A DNA stretch of 64,000 nt from the NCBI GenBank assembly GCA_032622095.1, contig CP136062.1, forward strand, positions 228,488,578-228,552,577. The letters run 5' to 3'. This document shows, in pieces, positions 48,901 through 59,860 of this stretch. Each line of letters starts with the position of its first letter. Within the stretch, counting starts at the first letter, position 1. The translations under genes were made by a program, and so were the position numbers. Source of the stretch: Siphonodentalium dalli (lineage: Eukaryota; Mollusca; Scaphopoda; Gadilida; Siphonodentaliidae). The notes beneath the pieces are model-generated. The model had not been told where the DNA came from. It did no database searches and saw only the letters and a list, made by a program, of their open reading frames with translations.

Positions 48901-49875
48901 TGGTCGATATGGTGTCATGTGAGGCGAAGTTAGATCAATATTATAAGTTACGGGACGCTTAGTGATCGATATGGTGTCATGTGAGGCGAAGTTAGATCAA
49001 TATTATAAGTTACGGGACGCTTAGTGGTCGATATGGTGTCATGTGACGCGAAGTTAGATCAATATTATACGTTAAGGGACGCTTAGTGGTCGATATGGTG
49101 TCACGTGAGGCGAAGTTAGATGAATATTATAAGTTACGGGACGCTTAGTGGTCGATATGGTGTCATGTGAGGCGAAGTTAGATCAATATTATAAGTTACG
49201 GGACGCTTAGTGGTCGATATGGTGTCATGTGAGGCGAAGTTAGATCAATATTATAAGTTACGGGACGCTTAGTGGTCGATATGGTGTCACGTGATGCGAA
49301 TTTAGATCAATATTATAAGTTACGGGACGCTTAGTGGTCGATATGGTGTCATGTGAGGCGAAGTGAGATCAAGATTATAAGTTACGGGACGCTTAGTGGT
49401 CGATATGGTGTCATGTGAGGCGAAGTGAGATCAAGATTATAAGTTACGGGACGCTTAGTGGTCGATATGGTGTCATGTGAGGCGAAGTTAGATCAATATT
49501 ATAAGTTACGGGACGCTTAGTGGTCGATATGGTGTCATGTGAGGCGAAGTTAGATCAAGATTATAAGTTACGGGACGCTTAGTGGTCGATATGGTGTCAT
49601 GTGAGGCGAAGTTAGATCAATATTATAAGTTACGGGACGCTTAGTGGTCGATATGTTGTCATGTGAGGCGAAGTTAGATCAATATTATAAGTTACGGGAC
49701 GCTTAGTGGTCGATATGGTGTCATGTGAGGCGAAGTTAGATCAATATTATAAGTTACGGGACGCTTAGTGGTCGATATGGTGTCATGTGAGGCTAAGTTA
49801 GATCAATATTATAAGTTACGGGACGCTTAGTGGTCGATATGGTGTCAGTGAGGCGAAGTTAGATCAATATTAGGC

Positions 49876-49957
49876 GAGGCCGTAGGCCGCGCATAGTGTT
49901 GATATCGCTGGTCCTCACATGACACCATATCCGACCACTAAGAGTCCCGTAACGTAT
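49876..49957 (-). repeat. Inverted terminal monomer at the right edge of the satellite
   Basis: After a GC-rich spacer (GGCGAGGCCGTAGGCC..., about 49876-49895), 49896-49957 is one monomer in reverse orientation: CCTCACATGACACCATATCC, GACCACTAAGAGTCCCGTAA. It carries the GTCGGATATGG and GATATCAA variants also found together at about 31350-31395 and 33033-33080. Confidence 0.92.
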
Positions 49958-50770
49958 TTATTATGTCAGTGGACAAAATCCAACATATCCAATTAATTAA
50001 TCGTCGCTGTAATGTATTTTAATTTGGTAAGTTAAATGTGTCGTCTACATGTATGGCCATTAACTTAACTGTCACAGTGACGCGCCATGGGCGTTGAACG
50101 TCAACGCATTGAGTCAATGTCTAATTTATGACAACTTGTTGAGTTTGATAGTTAATTTATGAGTCTTTAGAATTCCTCAAATATTTCGCATGCAGGTTAA
50201 CCGTTTTTTGTACATGGTGCTATGTCTTTAAATTCGTATAAAATTATTTCCGACATATATCACCTTTCTTGGCGCAAAATACACCAAAAATATCCCCGAG
50301 GCGACAGAGTTTTCTGAAAAACAAGATGATGGATAAGCACCTAATGTTGATTTCATATGGGGTCACTGACCTAATATGGGTTCAATTACCGACACTATTT
50401 ATCCACGCTGATTGGCTAATCGCAAGAGCTGACATAATAAAAAAAAATATATACATATGTATTAAGTAAATTGAGACACCATGGTTACATCAAATCGTGC
50501 GGTGTATTTCAGCGAGTTTTCTTGTCTTCTTGGAAAATATGGGTCTTGAATGCCGATTTAAATTCCGAAATATCTAGTGTAATTTTGAGATAAATGGGTA
50601 GTTGGTTCCTGCTGGTTTTAAAAAGTGTTTTTGGTTGTTCGTACTAAAATGGTTCTATTTGAATTAAATAGGTCATAAAATAAATACTTAGATTATCATC
50701 ACCGATCCTCCCCGATATTTCGTCGGCCCACCACGGATTTATTTATGTTTTGTTATTTACTTTTCTTAAC
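49958..50770. other. No gene recognised
   Basis: Unique-looking AT-rich DNA. A short plus-strand frame at 50269-50469 has no domain. Confidence 0.4.
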
Positions 50771-50890
50771 GTTGTATACCCTTTCCCATGGTTGTTGTCG
50801 TTGTATACCCTTTCCCATGGTTGTTGTCGTTGTATACACTTTCCCATGGTTATTGTCGTTGTATACACTTTCCCATGGTTGGTGTCGTTG
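50771..50890. repeat. 29-bp tandem repeat, 4 copies
   Basis: GTTGTATACCCTTTCCCATG + GTTGTTGTC at 50771, 50800, 50829 and 50858. Copies 3 and 4 read TATACACTTT. Opposing open frames across it are by-products. Confidence 0.95.
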
Positions 50891-51400
50891 CCGCTGTTGA
50901 ACACCAGAGAAAATGGCTTTTCCTTTATATAAAATGCAATAACCATATATACATAGATTTATTTATCCAAAACATTTTATATTTGAAATTTAGACACATA
51001 TATAAATAACATATATACACGAATGCACGTTATTATTACCACATATAAGAAAACACCAATGCCCACCCGATGGCCACGTACGCGCAACACCATAAGCCCA
51101 TATGCATATACATGTGGGCACTGCTGTTTACCGGTCACATGGTCACATTTATAATTGTGATGTAATATGATATTAGCCTAAATTATGAACAATTTCTTAT
51201 TATTTTCATCTAGTGTGCTAGAGAATACGTGCGCGTCTGATCCAAAGATCCAGTTTTTATAACCAAAACCCGGATCTTGGGATCAGTAGAACCGTCACAT
51301 GGAGGCATTGTTTGACTTTTAGCACGTATATATCCATTCCATACACACGAATTGTGCGTAACGATATAACGATCAGTCTTCGCGAAAAGAAAAAAACAAT
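50891..51400. other. No gene; one short hairpin
   Basis: 51238-51252 (CTGATCCAAAGATCC) pairs with 51272-51286 (GGATCTTGGGATCAG), one mismatch in 15. No other feature is visible. Confidence 0.5.
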
Positions 51401-51476
51401 GTGTACAAGAAAACCATAATCAGAAATGGTAACGCCCTCAAGATCATATTATTGGCTATAAATATAAATATATTGG
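51401..51476 (-). repeat. Dispersed repeat (copy 2 of 3, minus strand)
   Basis: Its reverse complement contains GGCGTTACCATTTCTGATTA and TGGTTTTCTTGTAC, matching 19041-19105. Confidence 0.8.
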
Positions 51477-51815
51477 TTACATGAATGCACCGCCTCATAA
51501 ATCAGTTAAAACAACTTATCTTTCAAATTATTACAAAAAACTACAGCTTATTACTGCAGGTTTCTCATTCACCACACCAAAAAGCTTCTAAATGCGGATA
51601 AAAAATTGGAGGCATTGTGTTCCCGCCATAAAATCTTCAATTGTGGGTGGCCCAGCCATTCTTCGTACCTAAACTTCGAAAGCAATTAACGCGGTCATAA
51701 TAGTTACATACTGCAACTATAAGACATCCAGCGAACACATATCCCACGAAAACCGAAATGTGTTGTCCTGTGAGAAATCCCATCGCTATAGCTCAATTTG
51801 ACACGGCCATATTAG

Positions 51816-52110
51816 TCTTCCTACACTATCCTATATAAACTATTGAATGGTCATTACAATATAAATGCCTGTAACCTATTAGAAAGACATTCATCAGGAA
51901 AAACAAGAGGACATAATAAAAGGCTACAGATGCCCATTGTTATCAAGGCCATATGAAAATATTTATTCACACAGCAGCTGCACACAGAGGGTGGTAAATA
52001 GCTGGAACTCTCTGCCAGACTTCGCTGTTGAGGCTCCAACACTCGATCAATTCAAAATATACATAGACTCATTCTTCTATTATATAAAATACGAGTTCGA
52101 CGACAAGTAA
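51816..52110 (+). pseudogene. 3' end of a CR1/L2/Jockey-like LINE reverse transcriptase
   Basis: Only the last hundred or so codons remain. The first frame gives LYKLLNGHYNIN and then RHSSGKTRGHNKRL (to about 51950). After a +1 shift the next frame gives FSxR-like CTQRVVNSWNSLPD and then APTLDQFKIYIDSFF to a stop at 52108. The pattern TRGH...RVVNSWNSLP...APS/T.xxFK is the conserved C-terminal tail of many CR1/L2/Jockey-type polymerases. The 5' truncation and the frameshift make it a dead fragment, unrelated to the Tx1-like LINE at 2-7 kb. Confidence 0.82.
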
Positions 52111-52250
52111 TATGTTCAAGTGACTCACAAGTAAATATCGAATGACGATACATATATTTGTAAACAAACATTGCAAATAATGTTATTGGGACGAAAAGTC
52201 GCAAGACTTGTTCCGTATTATGGTGATGATGATGATGATATGATTGATAG
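52111..52250 (+). other. 3' UTR and TGA-repeat tail of the LINE fragment
   Basis: Runs from the stop to a GGTGATGATGATGATGATAT microsatellite at 52221-52240, a plausible 3' terminus for this LINE type. Confidence 0.55.
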
Positions 52251-53134
52251 AACAAGCAACTATTATGATGATCTTGTCGTTATTTGATTAAAATACGTAT
52301 CAATTGACATATACGCACCCGTTCCCTCATTAAAATCAATATATTTCGATCATTTTAGGGGTACTCCGCGAATTCGGGGACATCCGCAAATAGATCTCCG
52401 CAAATAGGGACCTACTGCAAATTTTCACTTACCGGAAAAACCCATTATCTATTTATAAAACGCCCAGCAAACCACAGCTATCAAGAATCTCTAGGACAGT
52501 ATACACCCGGGGGCGTTAATAACCGAATTCCCAAAAAGCACCGAATGTTGAGGTTAAGTAGCAACAAGTCGTCGATGAAGATTGGATTAATTGCTGTTAG
52601 CACTAAATCACCCGCGAACGACGTTTAATTCATATGGGTTGATTGAAGTGTTATCTGTCATGACTCTTATCCCAACACAAAGCGTTGAGATATTTGTGGA
52701 CGACGCCGCTACGATTTACCACGATGTGTTATGTGATGGAAGTCTGAGAACAGCATGAGTGGAACTTTAGAGGTAACTATAGTCTGTAGTGGTAGTACAA
52801 CGTTAACAGGTTTATGGTGTGAACAATCTCTATAATATTATATCGGTTAAACAAACTCTAGATCATGTAAACAATCTCTTTATCGTGCTATGCATAGCTC
52901 AGTACGTCAGCAATATATCCATAAGCTTTACCATATTGGTTGGTACATACCAATGCTACATACCTCATACATGCATATGGTATATACCACAAGTATATAA
53001 ATGCCATTTTATAGTATATGCTCCATAATTTCCTGTAAATAATTACTATTATATCAACAATTCTGTCATGCACATTGGCATACAGAATTATGTATCTTGT
53101 GCATAAAGCCTTACCCCGTGTAATTGAATGTGAG
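52251..53134. other. No gene recognised
   Basis: Contains the short direct repeat ATCCGCAAATAG/CTCCGCAAATAG near 52382. No coding or transposon signature otherwise. Confidence 0.4.
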
Positions 53135-53553
53135 TTAAAGGCCCACATAACTTTCACCCCCCCCCATTCGAAAGAGGAAGCTCCAAAACATTGTATTATC
53201 AACTTTTCCGGTGTTATAAACTGTGATCATGTTGTTTCTATTGAGGTACCGACGTGTTTTCTGTGGTCAAGTTCCATCTGGAATAGCGCAAAGTTACATT
53301 TTCAATGGAAGGGGAATAACTCTATTTCTTAATTTCAATTTTGTTACATTCTGGTAGCTAGGCGGGGGGAACTGTTTCTATGATTTCAGCTATGTTCTAT
53401 TCCTCTATGGGTACCTTCTGAGACACAGACGTTCCAAATGGTGATGATTATGGCATTTTAATCATATTTTATGTCATAGATTGCTATTAAAACTGTATAT
53501 CAAGGCACTATAACAAAAATAATCGATGACTCGAAAATTGAATGGGGCTTTAA
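53135..53553. mobile_element. TTAA-flanked MITE
   Basis: TTAA at 53135 followed by AGGCCCACATAACTTTC; the right end in reverse complement reads TTAA, AGCCCCATTCAATTTTC. Part of its right half resembles (inverted) 18143-18260. No coding capacity. Confidence 0.7.
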
Positions 53554-53701
53554 AGAGCTCGTCCACATAAAAATTTGATAATGTATCAAAAGATCGCATT
53601 GTGGCAAATGAATGGTCGTTTGACTCGGAAGTCCCTAAATATAATGAAAAGACATTTTCTACAGGGGGATATAGGGCATCGTGAATTATAATTGTGATGA
53701 C

Positions 53702-54212
53702 TTAAAGATGGATTATCTCTTTAAATAACAAATTTGAAATAGTTGCGTGGGTATAAAATAATAAATATGAACTGAAGACCCCTGTCCGGAAAGACTTCTA
53801 TCAATTAATATTGATTTTATTTCGATATTTTATTGGGACCGTTTATTTGTCTATTTTTAGAACAGACTATTCGGGTGATACCATATAGCGATATAGAGCA
53901 TTAGGCTGTTCATGTGGCTACACGCCGAACGTCAAATGTAACAGATTGATTGGTTGTATTGTGTTATCCCATAGTTATAAGCGCTAATGAGTATAATTAA
54001 TGTTTATTTGTGGCAAAATTACACAATCAAATTTCTGGTCTCTGTTAACAGTAAAATAGCTAAACAACCACACCTTTTTATACTAGAAAATTTCGAAATA
54101 AAATGAATATTAATCGATAGAAGCATTTCCGGACAGGAGTCTTCGACTCAGATCTATTTTATACCCCGGTAACTATATAATACATGTTTACAAAGAGATA
54201 ATCCACCTTTAA
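53702..54212. mobile_element. TTAA-flanked MITE with inverted repeats of about 125 bp
   Basis: TTAA (53702-53705) followed by AGATGGATTATCTCTTT; the right end in reverse complement is TTAA (54209-54212), AGGTGGATTATCTCTTT. Arms continue through GGGTATAAAATA and CCTGTCCGGAAA to TATTTCG, about 53702-53825 against 54090-54212. No transposase. Confidence 0.88.
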
Positions 54213-54354
54213 GCATTTACCATACATGTATGTTGCATGATTCCAAAACACAGAGTTAGCATAATTCTTTGTGGACCATGCCATTAGTATATTTACCGCG
54301 AACTATTATTTTGAAGGAATTGTGGTACACCCTGATCAAGTGGTCCCGCTAATG

Positions 54355-57075
54355 TGCTATGATGCTGGTGGGTCCTGGTGAATTGCTATGATGCTGGTGG
54401 GTCCTGGTGAATTGCTATGATGCTAGTGGGTCCAGTTGAATTGCTATGATGCTGGTGGGTCCTGGTGAATTGCTATGATGCTGGTGGGTCCTGGTGAATT
54501 GCTATGATGCTAGTGGGTCCAGTTGAATTGATATGATGTTGGTGGGTCCTGGTGAATTGCTATGATGCTGGTGGGTCCTGGTGAATTGCTATGATGCTAG
54601 TGGGTCCAGTTGAATTGATATGATGCTGGTGGGTCCTGGTGAATTGCTATGATGCTGGTGGGTCCTGGTGAATTGCTATGATGCTGGTGGGTCCTGGTGA
54701 ATTGCTATGATGCTGGTGGGTCCTGCTGAATTGCTATGATGCTGGTGGGTCCTGGTGAATTGCTATGATGCTAGTGGGTCCAGTTGAATTGATATGATGT
54801 TGGTGGGTCCTGGTGAATTGCTATGATGCTGGTGGGTCCTGGTGAATTGCTATGATGCTAGTGGGTCCAGTTGAATTGATATGATGCTGGTGGGTCCTGG
54901 TGAATTGCTATGATGCTGGTGGGTCCTGGTGAATTGCTATGATGCTAGTGGGTCCAGTTGAATTGATATGATGCTGGTGGGTCCTGGTGAATTGCTATGA
55001 TGCTGGTGGGTCCTGGTGAATTGCTATGATGCTAGTGGGTCCAGTTGAATTGATATGATGCTGGTGGGTCCTGGTGAATTGCTATGATGCTGGTGGGTCC
55101 TGGTGAATTGCTATGATGATAGTGGGTCCAGTTGAATTGATATGATGCTGGTGGGTCCTGGTGAATTGCTATGATGCTGGTGGGTCCTGGTGAATTGCTA
55201 TGATGCTGGTGGGTCCAGTTGAATTGCTATGATGCTGGTGGGTCCTGGTGAATTGATATGATGCTGGTGGGTCCTGGTGAATTGCTATGATGCTGGTGGG
55301 TCCCGGTGAATTGCTATGATGTTGGTGGGTCCTGGTGAATTGCTATGATGCTGGTGGATCCTGGTGAATTGCTATGATGCTGGTGGGTCGTGGTGAATTG
55401 CTATGATGCTAGTGGGTCCTGGTGAATTGCTATGATGCTGGTGGGTCGTGGTGAATTGATATGATGCTGGTGGGTCCTGGTGAATTTCTATGATGCTGGT
55501 GGGTCCTGGTGAATTTCTATGATGCTGGTGGGTCCTGCTGAATTGCTATGCTGCTAGTGGGTCCAGTTTAATTGCTATGATGCTGGTGGGTCGTGGTGAA
55601 TTGCTATGATGCTAGTGGGTCCTGTTGAATTGCTATGATGCTGGTGGGTCGTGGTGAATTGATATGATGCTGGTGGGTCCTGGTGAATTTCTATGATGCT
55701 GGTGGGTCCTGCTGAATTGCTATGCTGCTAGTGGGTCCTGGTGAATTGCTATGATGCTGGTGGATCCTGGTGAATTGCTATGATGCTGGTGGGTCCTGGT
55801 GAATTGCTATGATGCTGGTGGGTCCTGGTGAATTGCTATGATGCTGGTGGGTCCTGGTGAATTGCTATGATGCTGGTGGGTCCTGGTGAATTGCTATGAT
55901 GCTAGTGGGTCCTGGTGAATTGCTATGATGCTGGTGGGTCGTGGTGAATTGATATGATGCTGGTGGGTCCTGGTGAATTTCTATGATGCTGGTGGGTCCT
56001 GCTGAATTGGTTTGATGCTAGTGGCCCTGCTGAATTGCTGCCGGTTGGTCCTGCTGAATTGCTATGCTGCTGGTGGGTCCTGATGAATTGTTATGATGCT
56101 AGTGGTGTCCTGTTGAATTGTTATGATGCTAGTGGCCCTGCTGAATTGCTATGATGCTGGTGGGCCCTGCTGAATTGGTATGATGCTAATGGCCCTGCTG
56201 AATTGCTATGATGCTGGTCGGTCCTGCTGAATTTGTAAGATGCTGGTGGGTCCTACTAAATTGCTATGATGCTGGTGGGTCCTGGTGAATTGCTATGATG
56301 CTGGTGGGTCCTGGTGAATTGCTATGATGCTAGTGGGTCCTGGTGAATTGCTATGATGCTGGTGGGTCGTGGTGAATTGATATGATGCTGGTGGGTCCTG
56401 GTGAATTTCTATGATGCTGGTGGGTCCTGCTGAATTGGTTTGATGCTAGTGGCCCTGCTGAATTGCTGCCGGTTGGTCCTGCTGAATTGCTATGCTGCTG
56501 GTGGGTCCTGATGAATTGTTATGATGCTAGTGGTGTCCTGTTGAATTGTTATGATGCTAGTGGCCCTGCTGAATTGCTATGATGCTGGTGGGCCCTGCTG
56601 AATTGGTATGATGCTAATGGCCCTGCTGAATTGCTATGATGCTGGTCGGTCCTGCTGAATTTGTAAGATGCTGGTGGGTCCTACTAAATTGCTATGATGC
56701 TGGTCGGTCCCGCTGAACTGCTATGATGTTGGTAGGTCCTGCTGAATTGCTATAATGCTGGCGGGTCCTGCTGCAATGCTATGATGCTTGTTGGTCCTGA
56801 TAAACTGCTATGATGGGTCCTGCTGAAATATTTGCTATAATGCTGGTGGGTCCTGCTGAACTGCTATGATGCTTGTTGGTCCTGATAAACTGCTATGATG
56901 GGTCCTGCTGAAATATTTGCTATAATGCTGGTGGGTCCTGCTGAACTGCTATGATGCTGGTAGGTCCTGCTGTAATATTTGCTATGATGCTGGTAGGTCC
57001 TGCTGTAATATTTGCTATGATGCTGGTTGCTATGATGCTGGTTGCTATGATGCTGGTTGCTATGATGCTGGTAGG
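54355..57075. repeat. 29-bp minisatellite, about 94 copies
   Basis: The unit is GATGCTGGTGGGTCCTGGTG + AATTGCTAT. The left two thirds is homogeneous, with local trimer patterns (CCTGGTG, CCTGGTG, CCAGTTG). The right third is more diverged (GGCCCTGCTG, GCTGCCGG, AATATTTGC insertions). A block of about 428 bp is duplicated in tandem (GAATTGGTTTGATGC at 56004 and 56432, and all neighbours). Confidence 0.97.
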
Positions 57076-57560
57076 GCAACGAGATGCTGTTAAGAAAAAG
57101 TACCGTTAATTTTCGTTCAGATGTCATTTTTTGCGGTGTTGGACATATCCGAGCTACTTGTGCAAAAGCCAGTGTCTGTATTTAACAATCAAGAACATAT
57201 TTATTTCTAAATATTTTAATATTGGTGGTGCTGCATGGTGTTTGCAAAATAACAGTGGTAGCCGTCTCAATTATGGCTAGTTTGTAGCAACAGTAAACAA
57301 CACAGCCATTATATAAAATTATTTACAATATGCACGTTTTTGAATGTTTTCTATACAGTATACACATAGTGGCTTTTCCTCTGATTGTACAGATCAGTCA
57401 AACATCGCATAAATTACTACTTTAGAAGAAGAAAAAATAACGCTATACTCTTTCTTAAAGGGGTACTTTACACTAAAATCGGCCATTTATGTGACCATCT
57501 CCTTTTATACTCAACAGAATATATGCAACAAATGAATGAATTTGAACCATGGATTAGTGC

Positions 57561-57705
57561 AAAATACACTCATGTGCTCTATAAACGATGCAAACAGCAT
57601 GGTAATTATAATGAAAATGAATTTATGGCTGGAGTCATAAATTCATTTTCATTATAATTACCATGTTATTTGCATTGTTCATAAAGCATACAAGTGGTAT
57701 TATAG
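57561..57705. repeat. Long hairpin near the element's right end
   Basis: A perfect 30-bp core stem (CATGGTAATTATAATGAAAA..., 57599-57628 against 57637-57666) with an 8-base loop, extended outward with mismatches to about 67-bp arms. A plus-strand open frame running into it (57385-57657) is probably not a gene. Confidence 0.88.
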
Positions 57706-57971
57706 CAAATTAGCAGGACAACTTAACCAGGGGGTGTGGTAGCATGTAATTAATTTTTACTGGAAAACTGCGTGGTCCACCAAAATTGTTGCAAGAAATC
57801 ACCAATATGGCGTCAGCAATCTCCGTGAAGGCCCAACGATCTCGAACACGCTCTCTCTACATATGATATTTCAAAGATATATCTATGGACTTTATTCAAT
57901 TGGTACATACATGTACATTGTTAGTTCACACTCTCTATAATGGACATGGTGATTGCTATCGCAAATATATG

Positions 57972-58480
57972 GAATACTATTAGGGCCACTTCCTAATGGC
58001 GCTTACATGCGTATCAAATCCAGTCGTAAGTCGGGATTTTTTTTACCCTGTGCCAATGCATTCTCTTATATATGCGAGTCGACCATAGGTCGCGTCGCAT
58101 ATATAAGAGAATGCATTGGCCTAACAATTTGTTATCATTTTTTTTAAATAAATGTTTCTTACAATTTTTAGGACATAAAATAAAAAACATCCATTGCCCT
58201 GCAAGGAGCCCCACACATATATAGAAGCATATAGAAGAGTGTCGTCTGCTCATGTTTGTCTGGGGCTCTGTATGGGTGAAATTATAAAATTGTTAAAGAA
58301 TACAAGAAAAAATTATTAAAATTGTAAAAAATTGTTAGGCCAATGCATTCTCTTATATATGCGAGGCGACCTATGGTCGACTCGCATATATAAGAGAATG
58401 CATTGGCACAGGGTAAACAAATCCCGACTTACGACTGTGCGCGCCAGATGTGTCATTAGGAAGTGGCCCTAAAAGTATTC
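57972..58480. mobile_element. Hairpin-capped MITE, copy 3 (most complete)
   Basis: Nested inverted blocks from outside in: GAATACT.TTAGGGCC (57972; mirrored to 58480); GGGCCACTTCCTAATG; CAGTCGTAAGTCGGGATTT (58021; mirrored to 58438); ACCCTGTGCC; then a 69-bp hairpin at each side (58052-58120 and 58339-58407). The core contains GAGCCCCACAC...GTCTGGGGCTC, itself an inverted pair. No open frame of note. The same hairpins and core occur at 10.3 and 12.7 kb. Confidence 0.92.
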
Positions 58481-59860
58481 AATACAAATCGTTCAAATTA
58501 GCCGTACCCGATTGACACGTTTCTCGAGATTCCCGCGAACAAGTCGGTAAGATAACTAATCGATGACGTTATTGGTAGACATATTGTTGGAGATGCACCC
58601 ACAATGAAATCAAAACATCTATATCTATACCCAGACTGCTTCAACTAGCTCTTGTGGCGCTGAGGTGTCAATTTTAATTAGCAAGTGGTCGTCAGTACAG
58701 ATAAGTTATTTTTGTTGGGATGTAAACATCAGCTACCAATAACGTGTGCATATAAACAGAAAAGAAGAAAGCCTATGAGTTATATTCTTAACCAGTTCTT
58801 TACTAAATACCCAATGATGAGTAGTTTTCTTAGGAAATGTTTATATAATTGATTCAACACCCGCCATAATGTTGAAAGCATTATCGGACCATTTCCACTT
58901 ACGAAAACGATTATATAGGAACTATTGACCTGTGTGTCATATGCTTATCCCACCAGTCGAATAATATACCATTCCAATGTATATACTGTTATAACTAACT
59001 GGAAGAATCCATTTAGCAAAGAAAGTGGTAAAGAGTAAAGTTTGATGTAAACAGTATTTATTCCATATAATTCAAATACAGTGTATGTAACAAAAAATAT
59101 GAATCATGAATATGGGTTTATGGAGGGGATCCGACATCAAACATAAAGCTTATGGGGGTCGTTTCCGATTACGTAAAGTTTCATTCAATCATTATTTATG
59201 TAGACCTGCAGGATTATTGTAGGATTGTTGGAATGGAACACCACAAATAACCACCAAAAGGATTAATGTAGGATTTTGTTGAAAAGTAAAGTTTAATCCA
59301 ATCCTTATTCTGGAAATTCTTTAAAATCATTTCTTCGAGAAAAAAAAAACGTTTTTTTCATTTTTTTTTTCAGTTTTGAATAACGCCGTATTTTGTCAAT
59401 TTTTGTTTGTTTGGGAACATCATCAATAACCACCAGATACTACTGTGGGATTATAGGAAAGCATACTTTTTTTTACAGATAATTCTGTAGGATTATTGGA
59501 AAGGATACTTTTTTTAAATATAAATTTTATTCGTCAAAAATACACAATTACTATATTAAAGACATACTATGGACTTGTTCGGGTGCGTGACACGGTTAAG
59601 TTAGTATTCAGGCGTTATGCAAACTGGAGGAATGTAGTATTCTACTGACATTGCCGATAATGTCAAAGAAATCGACCATACCAATCCATGGAAAACATCT
59701 TCTGAACTACGCGCAATTGTAAATATTTACATCTCGATTCGGGACGCAACTATCGACTCTCGGCGATAAACCAACGCAAATGATTTCGCCTTATTGCATT
59801 TAATTAATATATAAGAATGACGATGTGTGTTGTTAATATTCGTGATAATAACTAATTTGA
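58481..59860. other. No gene recognised
   Basis: AT-rich. 59170-59520 has weakly repeated words (GTAAAGTTT, GGATTATTGTAGGATTGTTG, AACCACCA) and A/T homopolymer runs near 59340. Confidence 0.4.

Larger units (their letters stand above)
30770..49875. repeat. 62-bp satellite, about 308 tandem monomers (19.1 kb)
   Basis: The monomer reads GTTAGATCAATATTATAAG, TTACGGGACGCTTAGTGGTC, GATATGGTGTCAYGTGAGGC, GAA. The array is continuous, with every monomer in the same orientation. Variants are single substitutions (ATTGG/AGTGG/ACTGG, CACGTG/CATGTG/CATTTG, GAGGCGAA/GATGCGAA/GACGCGAA, AAGTT/ACGTT/GAGTT, TTAGATC/TGAGATC) and rare indels (CGACGAAG at 31939 and 32438; TTCCGG at 31215 and 32896; a short monomer near 33160). 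62 is not a multiple of three and no open frame survives. There are no spacers, so it is not CRISPR. Structural or centromere-like roles are possible but unproven. Confidence 0.99.
54322..57742. mobile_element. Inverted-repeat element hosting a large 29-bp array
   Basis: The left end GTGGTACACCCTGATCAAG, TGGTCCCGCTAATGTGCTAT (54322-54360) is mirrored imperfectly at 57701-57742 (ATAGCAAATTAGCAGGACAA, CTTAACCAGGGGGTGTGGT). Inside are the 29-bp array (to 57075), a non-repetitive segment (57076-57560) and a hairpin (57561-57705). An inverted, almost unexpanded relative is at 61350-61635. Confidence 0.72.

Noticed and set aside
30770-49875. CRISPR-like regular repeats
   Set aside because: Monomers are directly abutted without unique spacers, and the context is eukaryotic; this is a satellite.
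57385-57657. 90-residue plus-strand frame
   Set aside because: It runs into the loop and return arm of a long hairpin inside a mobile element; no domain recognised.
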